Source of the DNA: an uncultured Alistipes sp.
GTDB lineage: Bacteria; Bacteroidota; Bacteroidia; Bacteroidales; Rikenellaceae
DNA: 64,000 nucleotides
Assembly (NCBI GenBank): GCA_900769405.1
Contig: CAAGGL010000024.1
Span: 186,001 to 250,000 of the forward strand
Direction: 5' to 3'
The notes below the pieces were generated by a model. It did no database searches, was not told the origin of the DNA, and worked only from the letters and a program-made list of their open reading frames with translations. Position numbers and translations under genes: made by a program. Below are positions 17,311 through 25,831 of this stretch, one piece after another. The first letter of the stretch is position 1; each line of letters begins with the position of its first letter.

Positions 17311-17806
17311 CGTCGTAGTTGTCGTCGCCCTCAAAATCGTTGAAATCGCCCATCATCTCGTCGAATGCCGAACCCTCGGCCTCGCTCATTGTCGGGTCAT
17401 ACTGATCGGGAGCGGGCTCCTCCGAGAGAGTCACGCGGGGATACTCTACTCCCGCCTTTGCCTCACCGGCACCGATCAATTCGAGGTAGTATGCTCGATC
17501 ACCGAACATATCGAACTGATATATCAATCTGTCGCGGTTGTGATGCATCAACTGCCCTAGCACGACGCCTTCCATCGGCACGGGAGCATCCTCGCCCATA
17601 TCGCCCATATCTTCGAGTGTGAACTCGCGGAGCTTGTTCCAGCGGTCATCGGCCGTAAAGAACGAGGTCATAGCGGGGTCATATTCGAGGTCGTCACGAA
17701 TAAACTCTTCGAAATCAATCAGCGACATATCGTACAGTACTTCGTAATCACGCACGAAACGATCATTCTCGTCGCTCAACATTCTAAATTTGAAAACCAT
17801 CGACAT
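17300..17806 (-). CDS. pRiA4b ORF-3-like (IS1096 TnpR-type) acidic protein
   Basis: A 168-residue acidic protein; a start two codons in (17800) is also possible. The N-terminal part (MVFKFRMLSDENDRFVRDYEVLYDMSLIDFEEFI ... MTSFFTADDRWNKLREFTLEDM) matches the pRiA4b ORF-3 family, whose function is not established. The C-terminal tail is very acidic (DFEGDDNYDDEF). There are no transposase neighbours or inverted repeats, so despite the family name it is not part of an insertion sequence here. It overlaps miaA by 11 bases, likely as one operon. Confidence 0.7.
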   Translation of the reverse strand: MSMVFKFRMLSDENDRFVRDYEVLYDMSLIDFEEFIRDDLEYDPAMTSFFTADDRWNKLREFTLEDMGDMGEDAPVPMEGVVLGQLMHHNRDRLIYQFDMFGDRAYYLELIGAGEAKAGVEYPRVTLSEEPAPDQYDPTMSEAEGSAFDEMMGDFNDFEGDDNYDDEF

Positions 17807-17837
17807 AGTTGTGTCTGTAATTTTTAATTCCTATGCA

Positions 17838-17845
17838 CAAAGATA
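17838..17845 (-). promoter_or_regulatory. -7 element of the ORF-3-like/miaA operon
   Basis: The minus strand reads TATCTTTG here, 32 bases upstream of the ATG at 17806. A possible -33 TTTG on the minus strand (17869-17872) is 23 bases away, slightly long. Confidence 0.45.
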
Positions 17846-17938
17846 CACAAAAACTCGATTTCGCCAAGCAAATAGCCCGTGTTTGTCATCGTAGAGTGTA
17901 TATTTTTAGAATATGGTGTTATGAATGAGAAATTTTCG

Positions 17939-17946
17939 TATATTTG
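17939..17946 (+). promoter_or_regulatory. -7 element of the gtr-like cassette
   Basis: TATATTTG matches TAnnTTTG exactly and lies 70 bases upstream of the GtrA-like start. The rest of the 210-base gap (17807-18016) is AT-rich and holds the divergent promoter for the minus-strand operon; nothing else was recognised. Confidence 0.45.
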
Positions 17947-18016
17947 TAAATTAATTCTCTTTGTGCAGACGTTGTTGCATATATGTGATGATAACTGTAA
18001 TATGTGAGTGGTAAAA

Positions 18017-18391
18017 ATGAAGATAGGTAGGTTTGATCTTTTGGAAATTGTGCGGTTTGGAGTGGTGGGTATTCTTGCCACTGCGATTCATTATGGAGTG
18101 TATCTGTTGCTGAATCCATATATGAATGCCAATATCGCATATACGATTGGTTACTTAGTTAGTTTTGTTTGCAATTTCTTTCTGTCGAATTACTTCACAT
18201 TTAAGACTAAACCCACGGTAAAGAAGGGTTTTGGCTTTGCATTCAGCCATTTGGTTAACTATGGATTGCATATTTTGTTCCTAAATATGTTCCTATATTT
18301 CGGGTTGTCGGAAACGTGGGCTCCAATACCTACGTATATGCTGGTAATCCCGATTAATTTTATTTTGGTAAGGTTCTTTTTGAAAAAATAA
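18017..18391 (+). CDS. GtrA-family membrane protein
   Basis: A 124-residue protein with four predicted membrane helices. The opening RFDLLEIVRFGVVGILATAIHYGVYLLL and the central YTIGYLVSFVCNFFLSNYFTFK are diagnostic of GtrA/DPMS-type proteins, thought to flip undecaprenyl-phosphate-linked sugars across the inner membrane. A GTG at 18008 is an alternative start. The glycosyltransferase gene starts 5 bases downstream. AT-rich codon use sets this cassette apart from its neighbours. Confidence 0.88.
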   Translation: MKIGRFDLLEIVRFGVVGILATAIHYGVYLLLNPYMNANIAYTIGYLVSFVCNFFLSNYFTFKTKPTVKKGFGFAFSHLVNYGLHILFLNMFLYFGLSETWAPIPTYMLVIPINFILVRFFLKK

Positions 18392-18396
18392 CACGT

Positions 18397-19344
18397 ATGA
18401 AAAAGGTTTCGATACTGATTCCGGCATATAATGAGCAAGAGTCGTTGCCGCTGTTGTATGAGAAATTGACAGAGGTGGTTGATAGTTTGTCGCAGTACGA
18501 GTGGGAGTTTATGTTTGTGAACGACGGCTCACGCGACCGAACTCTCGAAATGCTACAAGAGTTGCGAGCAAAAGACGCTCGTGTAAATTATGTCGATCTC
18601 TCGCGTAACTTCGGCAAAGAGGTGGCAATGTTAGCAGGTTTTGACTATGTATCGGGCGACTGTGTTGTTATAATGGATGCAGATTTGCAACATCCGCCTA
18701 CCGTTATTCCCGACTTTCTCGCTAAATGGGAAGAGGGTTACGAAGATGTATATGCAGTCCGCAAGACAAGAGGCGAAGAGAGCTGGTTAAGAAAGCAGTT
18801 CTCGTTGCTGTTCTATCGTATTTTGCAAAAGACAACGCGCGTAGATGTATTGCAGAATGTGGGCGATTTCCGATTGTTAGACCGAAAGTGTATCAACTAT
18901 TTGAGACAACTGCGCGAAAGCGAGAGATACACAAAAGGAATGTATTGCTGGATTGGCTGCAAAAAGATTGGCGTCGAATTTGAACAGGGTGATCGCATTG
19001 CCGGAGAGTCTTCGTGGAATTTTATGTCTTTGTTGAATTTGGCAATAGAGGGTATAACCTCGTTTACGACAGCGCCATTGCGCTTTGCAACCTTCTCTGG
19101 TATCGCAATTGCGATTGTTGCATTCATCTATCTGGCATATATAGTGTTAAAAGCAGCAATTTGGGGAGATCCCGTTGCGGGATACCCGTCATTGATGGCT
19201 GTAATCCTATTTATCGGAGGTATTCAACTTCTTTTCCTCGGAATAATCGGCGAGTATTTAGGTCGAGTATTTAATGAAACCAAGAACCGCCCTGTATATT
19301 TTATCGAATCATTTAACGGAGGGTATCGTGAACCTGAGAAGTAA
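18397..19344 (+). CDS. GtrB-like undecaprenyl-phosphate glycosyltransferase (GT2)
   Basis: A 315-residue protein with a GT2 catalytic domain (SILIPAYNEQESLPLLY, FVNDGSRDRT, MDADLQHPP as the DXD-type site) and two C-terminal membrane helices (about 225-255 and 265-290). This matches the polyprenyl-phosphate hexosyltransferase group (GtrB, ArnC, DPM1), which attaches one sugar to the lipid carrier on the cytoplasmic face. With the GtrA-like flippase 5 bases upstream and a large membrane protein overlapping downstream, it forms a gtr-type cassette. Confidence 0.9.
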   Translation: MKKVSILIPAYNEQESLPLLYEKLTEVVDSLSQYEWEFMFVNDGSRDRTLEMLQELRAKDARVNYVDLSRNFGKEVAMLAGFDYVSGDCVVIMDADLQHPPTVIPDFLAKWEEGYEDVYAVRKTRGEESWLRKQFSLLFYRILQKTTRVDVLQNVGDFRLLDRKCINYLRQLRESERYTKGMYCWIGCKKIGVEFEQGDRIAGESSWNFMSLLNLAIEGITSFTTAPLRFATFSGIAIAIVAFIYLAYIVLKAAIWGDPVAGYPSLMAVILFIGGIQLLFLGIIGEYLGRVFNETKNRPVYFIESFNGGYREPEK

Positions 19345-20968
19345 ATTGCTTGGAACAAACCCCAATGAGAGCACGCCTTTGAGTCGTGCCATATTCTTTA
19401 TAATCATCGGCGTAGCATTCTATCTGCTGGATCGATATAGCCTGTTTATGATAGACGACTATGACTATGCGTTTAAGTTCGGTACGATGGATCGAATTCA
19501 GACTTTGAGGGATATTTTTGTTTCGCAATGTGATCACTATATGCTACGTAATGGACGATTTTTAGTTCATTGTGTTGTGCAGTTGTTTTGCGGAATATTG
19601 GGAGTTGAAATATTTCGTATATTCAATACTATAATGTTTGTTTTATTCTGTGCAATGACGACACGATTAGTCTGTGGAACGAAACGAGCGTCTATAATGT
19701 GGTATGTAGTTACGGCATTTGCAATATGGTTGTTTATCCCTCGTATAGGTTTCACGGTCTTGGGTAATATTGCTTGTGGTGTTAATTATTTGTGGGTTGG
19801 AGTCGCTACCCTATTTTTGATACTTTTATACCATAAAGTTGAATATAAGCAATACTCTACAATTGCAAATGTCGGTTTGTGTATTGTAGGTGCAATAATT
19901 GGTTCATTGCAAGAGAGTTTTTCTATTCCGGTTTCGGGAGCGTTGTTTGTATATTATTGTTTTAATTTCAAAAAGTTTAAGGGATCTGTCGCTTGGCTGG
20001 TTTGTGGCTATTGGCTGGGTGCAATAGTGCTTGTTCTTGCTCCTGGCAATTTTGTGCGTTTGCAAAAGGAGGTATCCAGCGAAAGTATTATAATTGTTTC
20101 TATTCGTAGATTTTTGGCTGTTTTTGGTAGCTATTGGTTATTGATAGTTGCGTTCGTGGCTCACATTGCTATGTGGATTAGGAATCGAGTACAAATGCGA
20201 CAATTTATCTTGCAGAATGTCATCTCATATGCGATGTTATTGATTGGACTGGTATTTACTATTGTTATTGCATATACGGGTGAGCACCAGTTATTTTTTA
20301 TTGGCTGGTTGATAATTTTGATATTGCTCAAACTTGTGTATTCATATTGCCTGAATATCAATATGAATACACAGCGTGCTATCATTGCTTTGGTAATTTT
20401 GTGTATGTTACCGATGTATGGCTATGCATATAAATATCGATCAGAAGATTATGCGTTGAGAGAACAGTTGATACAGTCCATAAAAGTGTCTAAGGATGGA
20501 AATATTGTATCTGGTGATTGGTATGCGAATGAAGTTAACAAATCAATACTGGGAAAAATATATAGTCCATCTGCCAATTTCGAACCGAAGAAACCAGTAA
20601 CTTCAATGTATTATACTGGCGATGTAGCACATCTTAGAAATTATATTCCGTGTTCATTGGATAAATTAGAGTCGCTGCTAATAGATAGCGCTGCTATATC
20701 TCCAAATGTTTGGTATATTGACGAGTACTATTGCTATGTTGTTAAAATATCTAATGAGGTTCCCATAGACCAAATTAAGATCGAAGCAACATATCCTATT
20801 TCTGGCCTTTCAGGTATTAAGCGCAGGTTAATGAATCAACCTCTTTCCATATCATATATACTCACAGAGAAAGAAATCCGAGATGTTGTGCAATACGGTG
20901 ATAGTCAGTATGCATTTATATGGCATCCATTGAGTGGCAAAATACTCAACTTGCGAGTGCTTGAATAG
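19274..20968 (+). CDS. Polytopic membrane protein, candidate GtrC-type glycosyltransferase
   Basis: A 564-residue integral membrane protein with about 10-11 helices and a C-terminal soluble part of about 170 residues. The motif MIDDYDYAFKFG, with a DDYD acidic cluster after the first helix, and a following NGRFLVH resemble the catalytic first loop of GT-C fold enzymes that use lipid-linked sugars. This fits the third, strain-specific gene of gtr cassettes. The ATG at 19274 overlaps the GT2 gene by 71 bases; a GTG at 19328, preceded by GGAGGG, is an attractive alternative. The gene is AT-rich, suggesting transfer. The acceptor glycan is unknown. Confidence 0.65.
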   Translation: MKPRTALYILSNHLTEGIVNLRSKLLGTNPNESTPLSRAIFFIIIGVAFYLLDRYSLFMIDDYDYAFKFGTMDRIQTLRDIFVSQCDHYMLRNGRFLVHCVVQLFCGILGVEIFRIFNTIMFVLFCAMTTRLVCGTKRASIMWYVVTAFAIWLFIPRIGFTVLGNIACGVNYLWVGVATLFLILLYHKVEYKQYSTIANVGLCIVGAIIGSLQESFSIPVSGALFVYYCFNFKKFKGSVAWLVCGYWLGAIVLVLAPGNFVRLQKEVSSESIIIVSIRRFLAVFGSYWLLIVAFVAHIAMWIRNRVQMRQFILQNVISYAMLLIGLVFTIVIAYTGEHQLFFIGWLIILILLKLVYSYCLNINMNTQRAIIALVILCMLPMYGYAYKYRSEDYALREQLIQSIKVSKDGNIVSGDWYANEVNKSILGKIYSPSANFEPKKPVTSMYYTGDVAHLRNYIPCSLDKLESLLIDSAAISPNVWYIDEYYCYVVKISNEVPIDQIKIEATYPISGLSGIKRRLMNQPLSISYILTEKEIRDVVQYGDSQYAFIWHPLSGKILNLRVLE

Positions 20969-20995
20969 CTAAGGTATACTAGTGTAGAATACGCT

Positions 20996-22036
20996 TCAAT
21001 CGAATTTCAGCCACTCCAACACATCGGCGGCGTCGGGATAGTCGGTGAGTGAGGGGCTCTGCGTGGTGCCGAGTGCGGTGGCGCGGCGGAGAGGTGTGTA
21101 GTGGGTAGCGTATTGCGCTATGAAGTTCGTGTCGTTACACGCGACGCATTGTATCTCCTCGTCGTTTATCGAGAGCCACTCGGTGATCTCTGTCAACGAC
21201 GTGTATCGAGCGATGTTGATCTGCGAAATCGCGGTCGGAAACGCACGTTCCTCAATCATCACAGAGTGTCCCAAATCGGTGTGTGCTACCCCATTCATCG
21301 CCAATATCGCGCGTCGCTGGCGATAGTTGTTGATGTAGCCCGCATTGTGGTTATTGTATGCGCGCATCGTTTCGGCGAGTAGCGTAGTATCATAATCGGC
21401 GGGCGCAAAAATCAGCGAGATATTGCGACAACCAAGCCCCGAATACATATAAATATCGCCACACAGTGCGCTCAAATCAGCCGCCGACTCTGTGCCGGTT
21501 AGGATCGCCAACGAGGAGCGACTACCGCGCAGGAGCATAGGCAACGAGCCATATTCGGCTTGAAAATGGCGCACGGCATTGTCGCTTCCCGTCGCAATAA
21601 CAGCGTCGGGAGCACTCTCTCCGTCAAATATTTCGACCAAAACCGTAGAGTCGATCTCGTGCAGTTGATTAATGATGAATTGCATCAATGCGCGATCCTT
21701 GCTCGAAGGCTTGACCAAGCATCGATTGCCGCTTGCAACGACGCAGAGCAGATCGAAGAAACCTACAAGCGGAATGTTTCCCGCCATAACCACCAAAACG
21801 TTACGCGGCGTAGCGACGGGCAAACTCGGATAGCGATCGAGCCACGCACGCAGATTACCTTCGCTCAACATTTGTGAGCGAATAGCCTCGACTGCGTTGC
21901 GGATTTCGTCCTCGGAGAACCAACTGTTTGCCGCGCTTGCGTCGTCGATTGCCTGGCGCGATGCGGGATCCTCGCCGAAGTGCGCCAAACACTCGCCCAG
22001 CGATACGAATAAATGTATGATCTGCTCCTTATTCAT
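20996..22036 (-). CDS. LuxC-like acyl-CoA reductase
   Basis: A 346-residue protein with the aldehyde-dehydrogenase-like fold of the acyl-CoA reductase (LuxC) family. Recognisable parts are the Rossmann stretch NVLVVMAGNIPLVGFFDLLCVVASGNRCLVKPSSKDR and the active-site region DIYMYSGLGCRNISLIFAP, in which the Cys is the likely thioester nucleophile. It would reduce an acyl-CoA (or a related acyl thioester) to the aldehyde with NAD(P)H. No lux, wax or other lipid genes are adjacent, so the pathway is unclear. Confidence 0.82.
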   Translation of the reverse strand: MNKEQIIHLFVSLGECLAHFGEDPASRQAIDDASAANSWFSEDEIRNAVEAIRSQMLSEGNLRAWLDRYPSLPVATPRNVLVVMAGNIPLVGFFDLLCVVASGNRCLVKPSSKDRALMQFIINQLHEIDSTVLVEIFDGESAPDAVIATGSDNAVRHFQAEYGSLPMLLRGSRSSLAILTGTESAADLSALCGDIYMYSGLGCRNISLIFAPADYDTTLLAETMRAYNNHNAGYINNYRQRRAILAMNGVAHTDLGHSVMIEERAFPTAISQINIARYTSLTEITEWLSINDEEIQCVACNDTNFIAQYATHYTPLRRATALGTTQSPSLTDYPDAADVLEWLKFD

Positions 22037-22042
22037 AGTGCA

Positions 22043-22050
22043 AAGATAGG
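22043..22050 (-). promoter_or_regulatory. -7 element of the acyl-CoA reductase gene
   Basis: The minus strand reads TATCTTTG only 6 bases upstream of the ATG (22036). Transcription would then start at or next to the start codon, implying a leaderless or nearly leaderless mRNA if this start is right. Confidence 0.4.
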
Positions 22051-22096
22051 AAATATTCGCAGATAATTGCGGCTGGTCTGTTTTTTGATTGTCATT

Positions 22097-22127
22097 TTTG
22101 CGAGATTCGAAAAAATGGTTATCTTTG
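22097..22127 (+). promoter_or_regulatory. Promoter of rho
   Basis: TTTG (22097-22100) and TATCTTTG (22120-22127) are 19 bases apart, an excellent match to the Bacteroidota housekeeping promoter. The predicted leader before the rho ATG at 22209 is about 75 bases. Confidence 0.7.
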
Positions 22128-22208
22128 TGCCATCGAATTAATCAAAAGTCGTTCATTCGAACGATATATCAATCCAAAATCAGATATTTATTTTCACACA
22201 TTACATAT

Positions 22209-23816
22209 ATGCAAGATTTAGATGCATTGAAAATGAAGAGTTTGGCCGAGTTGCGACAGATTGCCAAAGCCTTGGGTATCAACGAACAGTTGAAAAAGAA
22301 GGAACTGCTTGACCGCATTGTCGAGATTGCTTCGGGCGCATCGGCCGAAACCGCAGATACAGCGCCGAAGGGCACTGCCGACAAAGCGAAACGTGGTCGT
22401 CGTCCGCGCGTAAATACCACACGTGTCGAGGATGCAAAAACTAATATCCCCACATCGGAGCAGCCGAGTGTTGCCGAGCCGATTGCCGAGGAGCCCAAAG
22501 CGGAGGCGACGGAGGAGGATGCACCCGCAGTACAGCCCAAGAAGCGTGGTCGCAAGCCGAAGAATCAGGTAGCTGAGCAGGTGCCTGAGGTGATTGAGGA
22601 GGCTGAGGATCAGACTCTCGATATGCCTGAGTTGGAGTATGAAATGGCTCGCAACGAGCACTATATTGAAGAGAAGGAGATCATTACCAAAGACGATTTC
22701 GCGGGCGAGATCGAGGGCGAAGGTGTTTTGGAGATTATGCCTGATGGATATGGTTTCTTGCGCTCGGCCGATTATAACTACCTGAATTCTCCTGATGATG
22801 TTTATGTGTCGCCGTCGCAGATCAAGTTGTTCGGCTTGAAACCCGGTGATACGGTCAGTGGTACGATCCGCCCGCCGAAGGAGGGTGAGAAGTATTTCCC
22901 GCTGATCAAGGTATTGGAAATTAACGGCTTGGAGCCTGAGTATGTGCGCGATCGAGTGCAGTTCGAGTTCCTGACTCCCCTATTCCCCTGCGAGAAATTC
23001 AATCTGACGAATAATGGTCACAATACGATTTCGAATCGCGTGGTTGATCTCTTCTCGCCTATTGGTAAGGGTCAGCGTGGTCTGATCGTGGCACAACCTA
23101 AGACAGGTAAAACGCTTCTGTTGCAGTCGATTGCAAATGCGATTGCGGATAATCATCCTGAGGTTTATATGATCGTACTGCTGATTGACGAGCGTCCCGA
23201 GGAGGTGACCGAAATGGCGCGCAATGTTAAGGCAGAGGTTATCGCATCGACCTTCGACGAGCAGGCGTCGCGTCACGTTAAGGTTGCCGAGATGGTGCTC
23301 GATAAGGCGAAACGAATGGTTGAGTGCGGTCACGATGTGGTGATTTTCCTCGACTCGATTACCCGTTTGGCGCGTGCCTATAACTCGGTGCAGCCTGCGT
23401 CGGGTAAGGTACTTTCGGGTGGTGTCGATGCCAATGCACTTCACAAGCCCAAGCGTTTCTTCGGTGCGGCGCGTAATACCGAAGAGAAGGGCTCGCTGAC
23501 CATTATTGCAACAGCACTGATCGATACCGGCTCGAAGATGGACGAAGTGATCTTTGAGGAGTTCAAGGGTACGGGTAATATGGAGTTGCAGCTTGACCGC
23601 AAGTTGGCCGACAAGCGTATCTTCCCTGCCGTGAATGTGATTGCGTCGGGTACGCGCCGCGAGGATCTGCTGCTCAACAAGGAGGTGATCAATCGCACGT
23701 GGGTGCTGCGTCGTTTCTTGTCGGATATGACTACGGTCGAGGCTATGGAGCATACCAAGAAACATATGGAGCGCACGCTCGACAACGAGGAGTTCCTGCT
23801 TACGATGAATCAATAA
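22209..23816 (+). CDS. rho: Transcription termination factor Rho
   Basis: A 535-residue Rho, longer than the E. coli protein (419), starting at the ATG at 22209. Residues 1-42 form the Rho N-terminal helical domain (LKMKSLAELRQIAKALGI). About 42-155 is a low-complexity, disordered insert with two basic AT-hook-like patches (KRGRRPR and KKRGRKPK). Then comes the RNA-binding cold-shock-like domain (IMPDGYGFLRS) and the hexameric ATPase with Walker A QPKTGKT (about 296-302) and Walker B VVIFLDSITRLARAYN. Such inserts are common in Bacteroidota; in Bacteroides thetaiotaomicron the insert has been reported to drive phase separation. Confidence 0.96.
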   Translation: MQDLDALKMKSLAELRQIAKALGINEQLKKKELLDRIVEIASGASAETADTAPKGTADKAKRGRRPRVNTTRVEDAKTNIPTSEQPSVAEPIAEEPKAEATEEDAPAVQPKKRGRKPKNQVAEQVPEVIEEAEDQTLDMPELEYEMARNEHYIEEKEIITKDDFAGEIEGEGVLEIMPDGYGFLRSADYNYLNSPDDVYVSPSQIKLFGLKPGDTVSGTIRPPKEGEKYFPLIKVLEINGLEPEYVRDRVQFEFLTPLFPCEKFNLTNNGHNTISNRVVDLFSPIGKGQRGLIVAQPKTGKTLLLQSIANAIADNHPEVYMIVLLIDERPEEVTEMARNVKAEVIASTFDEQASRHVKVAEMVLDKAKRMVECGHDVVIFLDSITRLARAYNSVQPASGKVLSGGVDANALHKPKRFFGAARNTEEKGSLTIIATALIDTGSKMDEVIFEEFKGTGNMELQLDRKLADKRIFPAVNVIASGTRREDLLLNKEVINRTWVLRRFLSDMTTVEAMEHTKKHMERTLDNEEFLLTMNQ

Positions 23817-23831
23817 AAAACGATAAAACCT

Positions 23832-24602
23832 ATGAAGAAACTTATTACAATTATGCTGTTGGCACTCACGGTGCAGACCGCAGCAGCGTGGGGCCCGAAG
23901 GGTCACGACGTGGTGGCCTATATTGCAGAGTGCAATGTCAACAAACGAGTGAAAGCGAAGGTTATGGAGGCTCTGGGCGGTCATACTTTTACCTATTATT
24001 CGTCGTGGGCTGATAACATTCGCAACTTCCCCGAGTATCGTCACACCTCGACGTGGCACTATGCAAATGTCGATGAGGGTTACACCTACGCTACTATGCC
24101 CAAGAATCCTAAGGGCGACGTGCTGACTGCCGTAACGCTGATCGTTGAGCAGTTGAAGAGCAGCAAGATCACTCCCGAAGAGGAGAACATCTATCTGCGA
24201 ATGTTAATTCACTTTGTTGGTGATATGCACTGCCCGATGCACGCAGGTCGTTTGAGCGATTTGGGCGGTAATCAGGTGTTGGTCAAGTGGTTTGGTCGTG
24301 ATGTCAAGTTGCACGCAGTGTGGGACGACCTGATTGTTGAGAGCGTTCGCAAATGGAGCTACTCGGAGTGGCAGCGTGAGATCGACAACGTGTCGAAGAA
24401 GGAGCGCGAGGCTATGGCCGCAGGTACACCGCTCGATTGGATGAACGAAACGGTTGAGATTTGCAAGAAGGTCTATGAGGATGCTCCTGCGGGCTCGGAG
24501 TTGTCGTGGGACTACCAGAACGAGAACTTCCCTCTGCTCGAAATGCAGTTGCGCAAGGCGGGTTATCGCTTGGCGCGTTTGTTAAACGAGATTTATAAGT
24601 AA
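23832..24602 (+). CDS. Secreted S1/P1-family nuclease
   Basis: A 256-residue protein with a signal peptide (MKKLITIMLLALTVQTAAA) cleaved before WGPKGH, so Trp becomes the N terminus that helps bind zinc, as in S1/P1 nucleases. The remaining trinuclear zinc ligands are visible in SSWADN, TWHYANVD, HFVGDMHCPMHAGRLSDLGGN and KLHAVWDD. These enzymes cut single-stranded nucleic acids and 3'-nucleotides, here in the periplasm or outside. It starts 15 bases after rho and 4 bases before the next gene. Confidence 0.93.
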   Translation: MKKLITIMLLALTVQTAAAWGPKGHDVVAYIAECNVNKRVKAKVMEALGGHTFTYYSSWADNIRNFPEYRHTSTWHYANVDEGYTYATMPKNPKGDVLTAVTLIVEQLKSSKITPEEENIYLRMLIHFVGDMHCPMHAGRLSDLGGNQVLVKWFGRDVKLHAVWDDLIVESVRKWSYSEWQREIDNVSKKEREAMAAGTPLDWMNETVEICKKVYEDAPAGSELSWDYQNENFPLLEMQLRKAGYRLARLLNEIYK

Positions 24603-24606
24603 GGAT

Positions 24607-25611
24607 ATGAAACGCATTATTATTCCTGCGCTTGTTATTCTTGGCGCAATGATGTCGGCTTTCGCGGCATCGCCCCGCCACGCTAAGCGTTCGGCTCACG
24701 ACTATACGATCGAGCGTTACGATTCGCTCTATGGCGATATTGCGGTTACGATCGACCGCCCGACGCAGTTGATCAAGGGTGCTCCGACCTATATCGTCTT
24801 CTTTGCTCTACCCAATACCAATACCGTGAAGTGGATCTCGGGTCGCACGGTCGAGGAAGGTGGTGATCGTCGCTACAATATCCAGCACGTGGGTGCGCAG
24901 ACTCGCTTCTTGCGCGATAAGATGCCCGACTGCAATCTGCTGGTCGCTTATATGGGTGAGAAGAATCGCTCGTGGCCGACCTATATCCGCAATCGCGAGC
25001 GCTCGGGTCAGATTGTTTGCAACATCATCGACAGCATTACCAATCTCTATAAGGCTTACGATCCCCGCATCGTGTTGAGTGGTCATAGTGGTGGCGGTCG
25101 TGTGTTGTTGCGCTATATCGAGCAGGTGCGCGAGATTCCCGACAATGTTGAGCGTATCGTGATTCTCGATAGCGACTATGCTTACGACGACGCTCTGCAC
25201 CTCGATAAGCTCGTAGAGTGGCTCGATAAGTCGAAAAAACATACGCTGTTTACCTCGGTGTATTGCGATAGCGTGGTTGTGTCGAATGGCAAGAATATCG
25301 TGTCGCCGCGCGGTGGTACGTGGTATCGTACAGGCTGGCTGCGTCGCGGTTTGGCCGAGCACTACGACTTCAAGACCGAGCAGGTGGATTCATCGCTGAC
25401 CTACTACGAGGGCAAGCGCGGCCAGATTCAGATGTGGTTCAAGATGACTACTCCCGAGGTTAGCTACCACAGCACGCTGGTCGATCGTAATGGTTTCATT
25501 CAGTCGATGTTGGGCGGTACGAAACTCGATGGCGAAGGTTATGTATATTGGGGCGATCGCGCCTATAACAACTACATCGAGGATCATCCGAAGACCGAGA
25601 ACCTTGATTAA
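24607..25611 (+). CDS. Secreted alpha/beta-hydrolase-like protein
   Basis: A 334-residue protein with a signal peptide ending near AFA-AS. The nucleophile-elbow-like motif LSGHSGGGR (about residue 160) and a following acidic stretch VILDSDYAYDD suggest an alpha/beta-hydrolase fold (esterase or peptidase-like). The catalytic His cannot be assigned with confidence. I do not recognise a named family. It starts 4 bases after the S1/P1 nuclease, and the two may be coexpressed with rho. Confidence 0.6.
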   Translation: MKRIIIPALVILGAMMSAFAASPRHAKRSAHDYTIERYDSLYGDIAVTIDRPTQLIKGAPTYIVFFALPNTNTVKWISGRTVEEGGDRRYNIQHVGAQTRFLRDKMPDCNLLVAYMGEKNRSWPTYIRNRERSGQIVCNIIDSITNLYKAYDPRIVLSGHSGGGRVLLRYIEQVREIPDNVERIVILDSDYAYDDALHLDKLVEWLDKSKKHTLFTSVYCDSVVVSNGKNIVSPRGGTWYRTGWLRRGLAEHYDFKTEQVDSSLTYYEGKRGQIQMWFKMTTPEVSYHSTLVDRNGFIQSMLGGTKLDGEGYVYWGDRAYNNYIEDHPKTENLD

Positions 25612-25617
25612 TAAGAC

Positions 25618-25661
25618 TAAACCCGCGATGCGAAAAAGTGCGTCGCGGGTTTCTTTTTATC
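25618..25661 (+). terminator. Terminator of the rho-nuclease-hydrolase run
   Basis: Stem aaacccgcga pairs with tcgcgggttt, followed by CTTTTT. It lies 7 bases after the hydrolase stop. Confidence 0.85.
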
Positions 25662-25698
25662 GAAAAATCATTATCTTTGTAATCGCAAAAACGCTGAT

Positions 25699-25770
25699 GC
25701 GGGTGTAGCTCAGTGGTAGAGCATCGGCTTCCCAAGCCGAGGGCCACGGGTTCGACCCCCGCCACCCGCT
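25699..25770 (+). tRNA. tRNA-Gly (anticodon CCC)
   Basis: Acceptor GCGGGTG pairs with CACCCGC, discriminator T. The D arm has AGCTCAGTGGTAGAGC, the anticodon stem TCGGC/GCCGA encloses loop TTCCCAA giving CCC, and the T arm has GGGTTCGACCCCC. The 3' CCA is not encoded. The identity relies on the seven-base loop being TTCCCAA. Confidence 0.95.
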
Positions 25771-25778
25771 CAAAATAA

Positions 25779-25813
25779 TAAAGGCTGTTGTATTCGTTAC
25801 AACAGCCTTTATC
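25779..25813. terminator. Hairpin between tRNA-Gly and the thioesterase gene
   Basis: Stem ataaaggctgttgta pairs with tacaacagcctttat. The minus strand has a T-rich continuation (complement of caaaataat), so it best serves guaB-thioesterase, and it may also end tRNA-Gly transcripts. Confidence 0.75.
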
Positions 25814-25831
25814 GTGTTTTATCTGTAAGGT

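Noticed and set aside
17300..17806. Insertion-sequence remnant suggested by the IS1096 TnpR-like name of the family
   Set aside because: No transposase, terminal inverted repeats or target duplication is visible; the gene is tightly joined to miaA.
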